A DNA stretch of 64,000 bases from Synechococcus sp. PCC 7336 (GCF_000332275.1 NZ_CM001776.1:2917737-2981736), one strand, 5' to 3'. Shown: positions 41,765 to 50,563, counted from the stretch's first letter. A program made the numbers and translations. The notes: generated by a model from the sequence alone, not told the origin.

Positions 41765-43033
41765 GTGTCTGTTTCATCGCTATCCATTGCACTGCCATTT
41801 CCACTCCAGTTACTGCCCGAGCCCGCTTATTTAGTGGGGGGGGCAGTGCGCGATTGGTTGTTGGGGCGAATGCTGGGGCCGGTGCGGGATGTCGATCTGG
41901 TGTTGGAGCGAGGGGCTGTGGAATGTGCATCCGATCTGGCTCGCCACCTCGACGGCGGCTTTGTGGTCCTAGATGCCAAGCGACACATTGCTCGGATTGT
42001 GTTGGACGATGCCACGATTGACATTGCTCAACAGGCTGGACCGACTGTCGAGGTCGATCTGCAGCGACGAGATTTCACTTGCAATGCAGTGGCTTACGAG
42101 CTGCATAGCGATCGCTGGATCGATCCGCTCGATGGCCGTCGCGACATTCGCGATCGCTGTCTGAGGGTGGTGCATCCCGAGAATTTGACTGCCGATCCGC
42201 TCAGACTGTTGCGCGGCTATCGTCAGGCTGCCCAATTGGGGTTTATGCTGGCGAACTCTACTCGCAAAGCCGCGATCGAGCGCCGTCACTTGCTCGCCAA
42301 GATGGCTGCGGAACGGGTGAGGGCAGAGCTAGGGTACATGCTCGAACTGGGGCCAACCGGAATCGAGTGGTTGCAAGCGGCTTGGCAAGACGGGCTGTTG
42401 CAAGATTGGTTGCCCGAGCTACAGCCTTCCTCTTTTGCAATGGCTGGGAACGCGGTCCTGGCTAGCGCTTGGCTGTGCGAGCACCATCCCGCCAACTACG
42501 CCAGCTTGAACCGTCCCCTATGCGATCGCCGCACCGGTCTAGCCACCGTTCTATTTGCCGTTTTGCTGCTGCACGTCCCCTCCGACTCACTGGATGGGGT
42601 GCTGCGCCGTCTCAAGTACAGCCGCATCGAACAGCAGTGGGCGCACAAAATTTCACTGCACGTTCCCCAACTGTTGCAGTTGCTCCGAGCGGAGCCCAGC
42701 CGCGTCCAGCTCTATCAGTTTTACGAGGCTGTGGCCGATTGCTTTCCTGCTGTTGCTCTAGCAACACTGGCGGCGGGGGGCGATCGCGATCGCCTGCGGC
42801 CTATCATTCTGCGGTACGAAGATCCTGCCGATTCACTGGCCCACCAGCAGCTGTTGGTGGGCGGTCGCGAGCTTATCCGAGACCTCAATCTCAAATCTGG
42901 TCCGCTTGTAGGTCGGCTGTTGGAGGCGATCGAGTTGGCTCAGGCTGCAGGGGCGATCGCGACAGCAGAGGAGGCGATCGCTTTTGCCCGCGATTGGCTC
43001 GATGGCGATCGGGGGGGCTCGGATAGTCGATAA
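41765..43033 (+). CDS. CCA-adding / poly(A) polymerase-type nucleotidyltransferase
   Basis: 422 residues of the class II nucleotidyltransferase family. LVGGAVRDWLLG and the DVDLVL motif (D42, D44) form the catalytic head; RRDFTCNAVAYEL and IDPLDGRRDIRDRCLRVVHP then ENLTADPLRLLRGYRQAAQ form neck and body helices. In cyanobacteria such genes may add CCA to tRNA or only part of it; sequence alone does not tell which. GTG 41765 is the start, since ATG codons occur only later inside the catalytic domain. Confidence 0.9.
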   Translation: MSVSSLSIALPFPLQLLPEPAYLVGGAVRDWLLGRMLGPVRDVDLVLERGAVECASDLARHLDGGFVVLDAKRHIARIVLDDATIDIAQQAGPTVEVDLQRRDFTCNAVAYELHSDRWIDPLDGRRDIRDRCLRVVHPENLTADPLRLLRGYRQAAQLGFMLANSTRKAAIERRHLLAKMAAERVRAELGYMLELGPTGIEWLQAAWQDGLLQDWLPELQPSSFAMAGNAVLASAWLCEHHPANYASLNRPLCDRRTGLATVLFAVLLLHVPSDSLDGVLRRLKYSRIEQQWAHKISLHVPQLLQLLRAEPSRVQLYQFYEAVADCFPAVALATLAAGGDRDRLRPIILRYEDPADSLAHQQLLVGGRELIRDLNLKSGPLVGRLLEAIELAQAAGAIATAEEAIAFARDWLDGDRGGSDSR

Positions 43034-43124
43034 CGTGAATGCCACTGCCTCTGTTCCGTGGCAGCAACTGGGAGATTCTGAAAAAGGAGCGAAGTTGTGA
43101 ATGAGGCGGTTTGAGGCTGTTGCG

Positions 43125-43192
43125 CCCCTCTCCCAAGTTTACGGCTGACGCCACGCTTCGCGAGGGGAGAGGGGTCGGGGGTGAGGGCAATG
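43125..43192. repeat. dispersed C-rich/G-rich intergenic repeat, copy 1
   Basis: CCCCTCTCCCAAGTTTACGG is followed by GAGGGGAGAGGGG and TCGGGGGTGAGGGC. The end is the reverse complement of the repeat before map (GCCCTCACCCCCG...). The surrounding 43034-43412 holds no gene that I can support. Confidence 0.7.
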
Positions 43193-43412
43193 CAGAGCTA
43201 TCGAACTCAGGTTTTCCAGGGTTTTTCAGCGCTGCTTCGGCATCTCTCGAATATCTTCCAGGTCTTCAAGATGCTTCAAGACCGCTTCAGAGATGATGCC
43301 GTCTTCCTTCTGTCCTGTTTCTCGGGCATAGAACGGAGACTTTGGATTTTCTCGGGGAGTTTTAGATTATGAATCATGTTCCTACTTTCTGAAACGACAA
43401 ACGCCAGTCGAG

Positions 43413-43757
43413 TTAGGGAACCAGAGAATCTTCGGCCGTCTCTTCAATCACTTCAACAGAGGTTTCTGTCTCCTCCACAAAAATATCTGGCCCAAACCGA
43501 CGCTCCCGAGACTGCCGAAACCGAGTCACTTCGCGATCGAGCGAGCTATCCCTCGCCCCCTGAGCCTCTTCAGGAGCATTGAGGCGGCGAGACAATTCAA
43601 TCAAGCTATTGATATTAACCCCCGTATCGGGGTCAAACGGACTGGGGGTCTCTTCCTCAAACACATTGTTGATATTCTCTTGGGCAACTACAAGAGCGGG
43701 ACTAGCGATCGCCACCAATACGGTGACGGGCCACATCCACATCAGACGACTGAACAT
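43413..43757 (-). CDS. small exported protein of unknown function
   Basis: 114 residues from ATG 43757, selected by AGGAG seven bases upstream. The N-terminus is a signal peptide (MFSRLMWMWPVTVLVAIASP, then ALVVAQE). The mature part is acidic and polar: NINNVFEEETPSPFDPDTGV, NINSLIELSRRLNAPEEAQG, RRFGPDIFVEETETSVEVIE. The 5' end overlaps the 3' end of trmD by 56 bp in another frame, so expression is likely tied to trmD. Family not recognised; similar short exported proteins are known in cyanobacteria. Confidence 0.6.
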   Translation of the reverse strand: MFSRLMWMWPVTVLVAIASPALVVAQENINNVFEEETPSPFDPDTGVNINSLIELSRRLNAPEEAQGARDSSLDREVTRFRQSRERRFGPDIFVEETETSVEVIEETAEDSLVP

Positions 43758-44508
43758 CTCCACTCTCCTGCAGCGCTTGTCGGGGTAACGTTTGTAGATA
43801 TTGTAAATATTTTCGCTCTTCTTCTAGTAATGTAACGCTTTCTAGCAGATCGGGACGGCGCTGCCAGGTTCGCAGCAACTGCTGCTGCCGACGCCAGCGA
43901 GCGATCGCGCCGTGATTGCCCGATCGCAACAGGGGGGGCACCTCCCAGCCGCGAAACTCCACCGGTCGGGTGTACTGCGGGTAGTCTAACAACCCCCGCT
44001 CGAAACTTTCGGATTTGAGCGAATCCGCTTTGCCCACTGTTCCCGGCAATAGCCGCACGATCCCGTTGACCAAAGCCAGTGCAGGAATTTCTCCGCAGGT
44101 GAGGACAAAATCCCCCAGTGAGACCTCGCGGCTGGCCAAATGTTGCCGCACTCGCTCGTCCACCCCCTCGTAGTGGCCGCACAGCAACACCACCTGCTCT
44201 AACCGAGCAAATTCCTGCAGTAGCGGTTGACGCAGCGGTTCCCCCTGAGGAGTCAGGAGAATGACCTCGCGCGGAGGTAGATGGGGCAGCGATTCTACCG
44301 CTGCAAACAGGGGTTCCGGTTTGAGCAACATGCCGACACCACCGCCATAACACTCGTCATCGACGCGGCGGTGTTTGTCAGTGGCAAACTCTCGCGGATT
44401 GATGCAGTTAACGGTGGCAATGCCAGCGGCGATCGCCTTTCCCAACAAACTGGCCTGCAATGGCGAGGTGAAAAAGTCGGGAAATAGAGTAACGATGTCG
44501 ATACGCAC
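43702..44508 (-). CDS. trmD: tRNA (guanine-37-N1)-methyltransferase
   Basis: 268 residues of the SPOUT/knotted TrmD family: IDIVTLFPDFFTSPLQASLL, DKHRRVDDECYGGGVGMLLK, VVLLCGHYEGVDERV and EVSLGDFVLTCGEIPALALV (the SAM-binding knot), and a C-terminal helical domain with SGNHGAIARWRRQQQLLRTW. It methylates G37 in tRNAs reading CUN, CCN and CGG to prevent frameshifting. Start is GTG 44508. The tail beyond residue 245 (LQESGDVQSSDVDVARHRIG) is not conserved and overlaps the next gene. Confidence 0.95.
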   Translation of the reverse strand: MRIDIVTLFPDFFTSPLQASLLGKAIAAGIATVNCINPREFATDKHRRVDDECYGGGVGMLLKPEPLFAAVESLPHLPPREVILLTPQGEPLRQPLLQEFARLEQVVLLCGHYEGVDERVRQHLASREVSLGDFVLTCGEIPALALVNGIVRLLPGTVGKADSLKSESFERGLLDYPQYTRPVEFRGWEVPPLLRSGNHGAIARWRRQQQLLRTWQRRPDLLESVTLLEEERKYLQYLQTLPRQALQESGDVQSSDVDVARHRIGGDR

Positions 44509-44520
44509 GAAAGGCTGGCC

Positions 44521-44599
44521 TAAACATTGAGTCTAACTGTAAAAATTGAGTCTAACTGTTGTAAAAATTGAGTCTAACTGTAAACATTGAGTCTAACTG
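44521..44599. repeat. four 19-bp tandem units between trmD and the next gene
   Basis: Units 44521-44539, 44540-44558, 44562-44580 and 44581-44599 (consensus TAAAMATTGAGTCTAACTG, with C in units 1 and 4 and A in units 2 and 3); three extra bases split units 2 and 3. Each unit contains CTA, and the last one supplies the stop codon of the upstream gene at 44593. Confidence 0.92.
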
Positions 44600-45030
44600 T
44601 CGGTGTCGGTCTGGGAGTCAGCCTTGCGCAACCGTTCGAGCTCCTCCCGCAGACTGTGAATTTGTTGGGTGAGCTCCCGAATTTCCTCCGCACTGTTGGA
44701 ACCATTGTCAGAGGGCTTTGCATCGTTTGGGGTGAATTCGAGGGGTTCGACGCGGGCGGGCGAAGGGCCGCTCGGGCTACTGGGGCCGCTCGGGCTGTTA
44801 GGGCTGAGGATAGAATCGACATAGCGGCGAGCTTCCATTTCGGTTTGTTGCCCTTTTTCCGCCAACTCGTCAGCCAGGTCGGTCAAGTCTTCCGTCAGTT
44901 TCTTCAGATTGGCATCCCGCTTTTCGGGGTCTTGTAAGATTTCCACTAAGCTTGCTGCCGTACCAAACGCAATCCGTCGAGCTCGGTTCATCAGCTCGAT
45001 GAAATCCCTAGGCGGTTGCACGTCACTCAC
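44593..45030 (-). CDS. conserved cyanobacterial protein, possibly DUF6825
   Basis: 145 residues. The first 75 are an amphipathic helical stretch (FIELMNRARRIAFGTAASLV, EILQDPEKRDANLKKLTEDL, TDLADELAEKGQQTEMEARR) conserved among cyanobacteria and resembling DUF6825. A Pro/Ser/Gly linker (SPNSPSGPSSPSGPSPA) separates it from a C-terminal coiled coil (EEIRELTQQIHSLREELERL). It is phasin-like in pattern but function is unknown. The extreme C-terminus (SQTDTDS) and stop fall in the 19-bp repeat array. Confidence 0.6.
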   Translation of the reverse strand: MSDVQPPRDFIELMNRARRIAFGTAASLVEILQDPEKRDANLKKLTEDLTDLADELAEKGQQTEMEARRYVDSILSPNSPSGPSSPSGPSPARVEPLEFTPNDAKPSDNGSNSAEEIRELTQQIHSLREELERLRKADSQTDTDS

Positions 45031-45279
45031 AGTTCAGCCTCCACATCACCTTTTCATCTTAGCGGTCCCCTTCTCAATTGAGAGGTGGCTCTCCAGGGAG
45101 AATCGCTGTCTTTCTATTCCCCACTGATGGGAGCGATCGCGCCAAAGCTCGGTCACCGGTTTGTGCCGAGCCTAAAGTTACGACGTTCAATTTCATTGGG
45201 ATCGATCTCCCCTGCCTGCTAACGTTAGCAATGCCTGTTAGCTGAGGGCATAAGGGGGGCAATCTACCTGCTGGGTCAA

Positions 45280-45504
45280 CTACTTCTTGCGCAGGCGATA
45301 GGTAATGCGTCCCTTCGTCAAGTCATAGGGAGTTAACTCTACCTTGACGCGATCGCCCGGTAGGATTTTGATGTAGTTTCTGCGAATCTTGCCAGAAATA
45401 TGGGCTAGGACATTTACATTGTTATCTAAATCTACCCGAAACATGGCATTGGGTAGAGATTCTGTCACCACCCCTTCCATTTCAATCACATCTTGCTTGC
45501 CCAA
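45280..45504 (-). CDS. infA: translation initiation factor IF-1
   Basis: 74 residues, an OB fold: [40 protein letters not shown] and [20 protein letters not shown], ending [12 protein letters not shown]. The start is TTG 45504, set by AAGGAGG seven bases upstream; the frame is open 27 codons further but that part is not IF-1. IF-1 binds the ribosomal A site during initiation. It ends the secY-adk-map-infA run; no rpmJ, rpsM or rpsK follows in the 250 bp to the next gene. Confidence 0.95.
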   Translation of the reverse strand: MGKQDVIEMEGVVTESLPNAMFRVDLDNNVNVLAHISGKIRRNYIKILPGDRVKVELTPYDLTKGRITYRLRKK

Positions 45505-45589
45505 ACTAAACCTCCTTGCGGTTAGCAATGTATCGTCTCTAAAAAATTGAGATTCCTCCTTCCAGCCTAACCCGAGCTGATGCAATCCC

Positions 45590-46345
45590 TCACGGCAGCC
45601 CCGCCCGATCGGTTAGAATTTCACACCCATCCGCCGTGACTAATACCGTATGTTCGAACTGTGCCGACAGAGCGCCGTCAGTGGTAACCACCGTCCAGCG
45701 ATCGCCTAAAACGCGGGTTTCGTGACTGCCCGCATTGGCGATCGGCTCGATCGCCAGTGCCATCCCTGCCTGCAAAACTGGATTGGGTAACTGGCTCGTG
45801 CGAAAGTTGGGCACCTGTGGCGGTTCGTGCAAGCTGCGCCCGATACCGTGCCCCACATAACCCCGCACCACTGAATATCCTTGGGTCTCAATGCAATCTT
45901 GAATTTGACCCGAAATGGCTTGCAGATAGGCTCCCGCTCGCACTACCGACAGCCCCGCCGCTAGCGCTTGCTCTGCTACCCGCATCACGTCCCGCGCCTG
46001 CTGCGACAAAGGCTCTATCCCAATCGTGAGGCAGGAATCTCCATACCAGCCCTGCACGATCGCGCCAAAATCCACCTTAACCAAATCGCCCCCCCGAATC
46101 ACCCGCCTCGGGCTAGGAATACCGTGAACGACCTCGTGGTTGATGCAGGTGCAGGTACTGGCGGGAAAACCGCGATAGCCCTTAAACGCTGGTCTGGCCC
46201 CCAACTCGTACACCCGCCGTTCGGCATAGGCATCGATGTCTGCCGTCGTCCATCCGGGCTGAAGCTTGGTTTCTAGTTCGGCCAGAATCGTTGCCACAAC
46301 GTGGCCGGCGCAACGCATAGAGGCTAGGTCTCGAGGCGATGGCAC
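45590..46345 (-). CDS. map: methionine aminopeptidase type I
   Basis: About 251 residues from GTG 46345 (TTG 46351 is also possible; AGAGGG lies about 8-10 bases before). Metal ligands: [20 protein letters not shown] (His), [20 protein letters not shown] (two Asp), [16 protein letters not shown] (His), [11 protein letters not shown] (Glu) and [14 protein letters not shown] (Glu). It removes the initiator Met. The frame is open for 53 more codons upstream (to 46504), but those encode a dispersed intergenic repeat (reading PLPLTPTPNFGGRG), so I exclude them. Confidence 0.93.
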   Translation of the reverse strand: MPSPRDLASMRCAGHVVATILAELETKLQPGWTTADIDAYAERRVYELGARPAFKGYRGFPASTCTCINHEVVHGIPSPRRVIRGGDLVKVDFGAIVQGWYGDSCLTIGIEPLSQQARDVMRVAEQALAAGLSVVRAGAYLQAISGQIQDCIETQGYSVVRGYVGHGIGRSLHEPPQVPNFRTSQLPNPVLQAGMALAIEPIANAGSHETRVLGDRWTVVTTDGALSAQFEHTVLVTADGCEILTDRAGLP

Positions 46346-46377
46346 AATCAAGCCCTCTGCATGGCCCTCACCCCCGG

Positions 46378-46403
46378 CCCCTCTCCCAAGTTTGGGAGAG
46401 GGG
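46378..46403. repeat. perfect 12-bp-arm palindrome in the map leader
   Basis: CCCCTCTCCCAA (46378-46389) and TTGGGAGAGGGG (46392-46403) are complements around GT. It belongs to the same repeat family as 43125-43192 and would form a stable hairpin about 30 bases before the map start. Confidence 0.8.
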
Positions 46404-46447
46404 AGAAACAGCCGAAAATCCTTACGGGGCCTTGTTCCCCTGCCCCC

Positions 46448-46626
46448 AAAGTTGGGGGTAGGGGTTAGGGGAAGGGGGCCACAGACATCTAGACAAATGG
46501 CCAATGTTTCGGAATATGAATTTCGCCAGCAGCATCAAAATTGGGGGTAGGGGTTAGGGGAAGGGGGCCGCAGACATCTATAACGAATGATAAATGTTGC
46601 CAAATATGAATTTCGTCAGCAGCATC
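46448..46626. repeat. 89/90-bp tandem direct repeat with two G-quadruplex motifs
   Basis: Copy 1 (46448-46536) and copy 2 (46537-46626) start with AAAGTTGGGGG / AAAATTGGGGG and end with CAGCAGCATC. The G-rich part is identical; the middle (GACAAATGGCCAATG versus AACGAATGATAAATG) has diverged. Each has four G-runs with loops TA, TTA and AA (46454-46478 and 46543-46567). It fills the adk-map gap and may come from an invasive intergenic repeat. Confidence 0.9.
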
Positions 46627-46646
46627 CGTCACAAGGGGCTCTGCCC

Positions 46647-47216
46647 TCAGCTCACCGGCTGCTCGAACTGTAGCAGCTCTTTGAGGGCTGCAGAGACGAC
46701 TTCTGGCGGGCGATTGCCGTTGACCGCCTGCAGGCTGCCTTTGCGATCGTAAAACTCGATCAGAGGAGCCGTTTTGTCGCGATAGACCTTCAGTCGCTCG
46801 CGAATGACCTCTTCCTTGTCATCGTCGCGGCCGCGCGCCAACATGCGCTGGACAATTTCCTCATCCGGCGCATCCAAACAAATGACGCAGTCATACGAAA
46901 TGTTCAGCTTGGCGAGCAGGGCATCGAGAGCCTCCGCTTGAGGAATTGTGCGGGGAAAGCCATCTAAAATCCAACCATCGCTAGCAGCTTCGGACTGCAG
47001 CCGCTCCTCAATCAATCCAATTACGACTGAGTCGGGCACTAGATTGCCACTCTCCATATAGTGTTTGGCCTCCAGCCCCAGCGGCGTCTCGTCCCGCACG
47101 GCAGCTCGTAAAATATCGCCAGTCGAAATTTTAGGAATACCGAACGCAGCTTGGAGCAACTCTCCCTGGGTGCCTTTCCCCGAACCGGGGGGACCAACTA
47201 AAATCACACGGACCAT
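46647..47216 (-). CDS. adk: adenylate kinase
   Basis: 189 residues. P-loop VILVGPPGSGKGTQGELL, AMP site ISTGDILRAAVRDETPLG, lid region and LDGFPRTIPQAEALDALLA, RMLARGRDDDKEEVIRERL. The LID is the short, non-zinc type. It interconverts ATP, ADP and AMP. Its ATG shares a base with the secY stop (TAATG), so translation is coupled to the translocase gene, an order common to many bacteria. Confidence 0.96.
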   Translation of the reverse strand: MVRVILVGPPGSGKGTQGELLQAAFGIPKISTGDILRAAVRDETPLGLEAKHYMESGNLVPDSVVIGLIEERLQSEAASDGWILDGFPRTIPQAEALDALLAKLNISYDCVICLDAPDEEIVQRMLARGRDDDKEEVIRERLKVYRDKTAPLIEFYDRKGSLQAVNGNRPPEVVSAALKELLQFEQPVS

Positions 47217-48517
47217 TATTGCTTCACCATCCCTTCATAGCGTTGAGAAATCACATAAGTTTGAATCTGCTTGGAGGTGTCAATTGCTACACCCACCAAG
47301 ATCAGCAAAGAGGTTGCCCCCAACCCTTGGAAGGTGGTGACCCCCGTCGCTCGCTCCACAATGGTGGGAATAATCGCCACAGCCCCCAAGAAAATTGCCC
47401 CCAAAAAGGTCAAGCGATTGAGCACCCCTTCAATATATTCGGAGGTGGCTCGACCGGGACGAATGCCGGGAATACTAGAACCCATTTTTTTGAGGTTTTG
47501 AGCCAAATCCACCGGGTTGATAATCAGTGATGCATAAAAGAAACTGAAAAACAGAATCATAACTAGATATAAGGCGATATAAGCCCAAGTACCGGGGGCT
47601 AAGAAGCCAGAGATTCTCTGGATGGTGAGGTTCGAGCTGAAGTTTGCGAGCGAGGCGGGCAATATCAAGACGGCAGAGGCAAAGATGATGGGCATGACGC
47701 CCCCCTGGTTGAGACGCAGGGGCAGGTAGTTTTTCTGTTCTCGATAGAGGCGGCGGCCTACCTGACGCTTGGCCGAAACAATCGGAATGCGTCGCGTTCC
47801 TTCTTGCACGTACACAATACAGACAATCATGGCGATCAACACTGCTGCTAGAGCAATAATTCCGCCAATGCTGCCGCGATCGGCTCTAGCCAGATCGATA
47901 GTATCGGCCAAAGCGCTCGGCAGTGTGGCCACAATGTTGACGAAAATCAGCAGGGACGCCCCGTTGCCAATGCCGCGTTCGGTAATCAGCTCGCTGGCCC
48001 ACATCACAAACATCGAGCCTGCCGTGAGGGCTAAGGTCGTCTCGAAGGTGAAGGAGAGTTGCGAAGTGCCGGGTTGGGCAAATTCAAACACCCAAACTGA
48101 AATGCCCACCCCCTGAATAATCGCCCACATCAAGGTGAGGTAGCGGGTGTATTGAGAAATCTGGCGGCGACCGGCTTCCCCTTCGTTCTTTTGCAAGTTT
48201 TCTAAGGTGGGCACTGCCGATGTCAGCAACTGAATGATGATAGAGGCGTTAATGAAGGGCAGAATACCCAACATAAACACCCCTAAAGCGGAGATGCCGC
48301 CCCCAGTGAAGATATTGACAAAGCCCAAGAAATCATTGGATGCCAACTGTTCGGCAAACGCGGCCCGGTCAATGCCTGGAATGGGGATATAAATCCCCAA
48401 ACGCACCAGGAGCAAAATTCCTAATGTGAGAAATACCCGTCCGCGCAACCCAGCTTCTTTCGCCATCTGGCCGAAGGTCTCCTGGGCGGTGGGAGTGGCT
48501 CCCCGATTGACAACCAT
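47216..48517 (-). CDS. secY: preprotein translocase subunit SecY
   Basis: 433 residues. ATG 48517 is chosen for its upstream AAGGAG; the open frame to 48565 lacks homology. Ten membrane helices with typical motifs: ILLLVRLGIYIPIPGIDRAA (TM1 and the loop), ALGVFMLGILPFINASIIIQ, ERGIGNGASLLIFVNIVATL, YLPLRLNQGGVMPIIFASAV, and KKMGSSIPGIRPGRATSEYI near the C-terminus. SecY is the channel for protein export into thylakoid and plasma membranes. The ribosomal protein genes that normally precede secY are absent here. Confidence 0.96.
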   Translation of the reverse strand: MVVNRGATPTAQETFGQMAKEAGLRGRVFLTLGILLLVRLGIYIPIPGIDRAAFAEQLASNDFLGFVNIFTGGGISALGVFMLGILPFINASIIIQLLTSAVPTLENLQKNEGEAGRRQISQYTRYLTLMWAIIQGVGISVWVFEFAQPGTSQLSFTFETTLALTAGSMFVMWASELITERGIGNGASLLIFVNIVATLPSALADTIDLARADRGSIGGIIALAAVLIAMIVCIVYVQEGTRRIPIVSAKRQVGRRLYREQKNYLPLRLNQGGVMPIIFASAVLILPASLANFSSNLTIQRISGFLAPGTWAYIALYLVMILFFSFFYASLIINPVDLAQNLKKMGSSIPGIRPGRATSEYIEGVLNRLTFLGAIFLGAVAIIPTIVERATGVTTFQGLGATSLLILVGVAIDTSKQIQTYVISQRYEGMVKQ

Positions 48518-48641
48518 ACAGACTTCTCCTTGCCTGTCGAGCTTGGCCGTGCCAGCTAACAGCAATGTTAAACTTCAGAATCTTCTAAAGTTTAACCCTC
48601 TGCCTACCGTTCGAGGAAATTCGCCGAGATTGGGCGGACAA

Positions 48642-49529
48642 CTAGGTGCGATTGGCCGTGACGGGGACTGGATATGCGTCGTGGAGATAGGTTGGAGGCG
48701 TCGTTTCTGCCGAGCGCTCCCTGCCCTGTGGGAGCGATCGCTGCTGTTGAGGGGGGATGGCTTCGGTCAAGCGGTATTTCTTCAGCCCTAAGGATTGCTC
48801 CAATTGTGCGATCGCGCCGTATAAATAAGACACATCGGCAGCCATCGAGTGCTCGACAACCCCTTGACGCAAGCAACAAATCTCACTGCGCAAGCGAGCG
48901 ATCGCCTCCAGTTGCAGCGTTGCCAATCGCTTCTCGTTCACCCTTTCCTCCAAAGCAGCCAAGCGTTCTCTCACCCGAGTGATGGAGGTTGCCAGCCTGT
49001 CTTCTAATTGGGCGATCTGCTGTTCGAGGCGATCGGTCCTTTGGGCAATGTCGGCAGAGCCAGACGGGGAAACATTCTCGGCCGAGAGCCGCACGACTGT
49101 TTGAGAGACTTGGGTCAGTTTTGCGTGTAATTTCGCAATTGACTCCGTGTTGTAACCAATAGCTTTTGGCAGTTGTTTTTGCAAGTTTGCGATCGCAGCT
49201 TGCAGCGTTGCCAGACGGGTCTCCAAGACCGTACCTTGGCTGTTTTCCGCAGTTGGCTTCCCTGCAGGTGGATTTCCTAAGACTCTATGGGCGACTTCTG
49301 CCGGTTTTGCAAGGACTTGCCTCCCCTTGGGCTGGGGGGATGGTCGTGCGCTCGTTGCCAACTGAACCGACCCCCTGTGGATGGCTTGGGTTAGGGTTTG
49401 AACGAGCTGATAATCTTCTGGCTCCAACTGACTTCGAGACAGCAGGTTAGCGATCTCGCGCTGCTGCTGCACCGATAAAAATTTGGTATCGAGCACCTCT
49501 GGGACGATGCGATCGATGGGATAAGACAT
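48642..49529 (-). CDS. coiled-coil protein of unknown function
   Basis: 295 residues. The first 60 look like a helical domain (FLSVQQQREIANLLSRSQLE, PEDYQLVQTLTQAIHRGSVQ). A Pro/Lys linker follows, then a long coiled coil (about 100-250: ETRLATLQAAIANLQKQLPK, QQIAQLEDRLATSITRVRER, LAALEERVNEKRLATLQLEA). No membrane segment. It is upstream of secY on the same strand, with about 124 bp between. Family not recognised. Confidence 0.65.
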   Translation of the reverse strand: MSYPIDRIVPEVLDTKFLSVQQQREIANLLSRSQLEPEDYQLVQTLTQAIHRGSVQLATSARPSPQPKGRQVLAKPAEVAHRVLGNPPAGKPTAENSQGTVLETRLATLQAAIANLQKQLPKAIGYNTESIAKLHAKLTQVSQTVVRLSAENVSPSGSADIAQRTDRLEQQIAQLEDRLATSITRVRERLAALEERVNEKRLATLQLEAIARLRSEICCLRQGVVEHSMAADVSYLYGAIAQLEQSLGLKKYRLTEAIPPQQQRSLPQGRERSAETTPPTYLHDAYPVPVTANRT

Positions 49530-49672
49530 CAGCAGGTGAAGGGATACTGTGCTTAGTTATCCCAAAACGGACAGTAATATTACGTAAGGGCAGAACTCCG
49601 TAAGATATCAACGCGATCGCCGATCCAGTCAAGAACCAACGATAATTCAAAGCACGAGCTGTGGGAGATGCG

Positions 49673-50563
49673 ATGGATTCTGGGACTTGGGCCGAGATTA
49701 CCCGCCATATCGGTAGGGCGTTGGGGCAGCCGTTTGCCATCGATCGCCAGCGATCGCTTGGCGGCGGTGCTGCCAATACCTCCCATCGAATTGAAGGCCA
49801 AAACCGCGCTTTCTTCGTTAAATTGGGCTCGCTGGCAGAATCCGACCGGTTTGCCACCGAAGCTTTGGCGCTGCGGGAACTCCATCGTACCCATACTCTG
49901 AAAGTGCCCGAAGCCATCTGTTGGGGCACGAGCGATCGCGTCTCTTATCTGGTGATGGACTTTCTGGAACTGGGAGGTGCTCCTGCCGGCGGTCCGCAAT
50001 TGTTGGGGGAGCAACTGGCTGCCATGCACCGCCATACAAGCGATCGGTTTGGCTGGGAATTGAACAATACGATTGGGGCGTCTCCCCAACAAAATAGCTG
50101 GTCGGATGACTGGGTCAGCTTTTTTCGGGACCAACGGCTCGGCTTTCAACTGCGCTTAGCCCGTCGCAACGGCTATCGCGGTGCTTGGCTGGAGGAGGCC
50201 GAACGGTTAGGCGATCGCCTCTCCGCTTTTTTCCGCGATTATCAACCGGAGCCGTCCGTGCTGCATGGCGATTTGTGGTCGGGCAATTACGGCTACGATC
50301 GCGACGGCAATCCCACCATCTTCGATCCGGCTTTGTATTATGGCGATCGCGAAGCCGATTTAGCCATGACCGAGTTGTTTGGCGGCTTTCCCGCGCAGTT
50401 CTATCGCAGCTACAACGATGCCTATCCCCTCGACGCTGGCTACGCGCAGCGTAAAGTGCTCTACAACCTCTATCACCTACTCAATCACCTCAATATTTTT
50501 GGCTCGGGGTATATGGGTCAGGTGCAGCGATCGGTGAGCCAGTGTTTGGGATTTTTGAGCTAG
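49673..50563 (+). CDS. fructosamine kinase family protein
   Basis: 296 residues from ATG 49673 (GGGAG upstream; GTG 49661 would add four residues). Kinase-like fold: RSLGGGAANTSHRIEGQNRA then FFVKLG (phosphate loop and Lys), ATEALALRELHRTHTLKVPE, YLVMDFLELGG, the catalytic HGDLWSGNYGYD (H-G-D-x6-N type) and IFDPALYYGDREADLAMTEL with the metal Asp. These enzymes phosphorylate fructosamines or ribulosamines on glycated proteins, giving protein repair. Length and motifs are normal. Confidence 0.92.
   Translation: MDSGTWAEITRHIGRALGQPFAIDRQRSLGGGAANTSHRIEGQNRAFFVKLGSLAESDRFATEALALRELHRTHTLKVPEAICWGTSDRVSYLVMDFLELGGAPAGGPQLLGEQLAAMHRHTSDRFGWELNNTIGASPQQNSWSDDWVSFFRDQRLGFQLRLARRNGYRGAWLEEAERLGDRLSAFFRDYQPEPSVLHGDLWSGNYGYDRDGNPTIFDPALYYGDREADLAMTELFGGFPAQFYRSYNDAYPLDAGYAQRKVLYNLYHLLNHLNIFGSGYMGQVQRSVSQCLGFLS

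Noticed and set aside
45031-45279. rpmJ or further ribosomal protein genes after infA
   Set aside because: No rpmJ-like KxxCxxCxxxRR sequence in any frame; the frames here are not ribosomal proteins.
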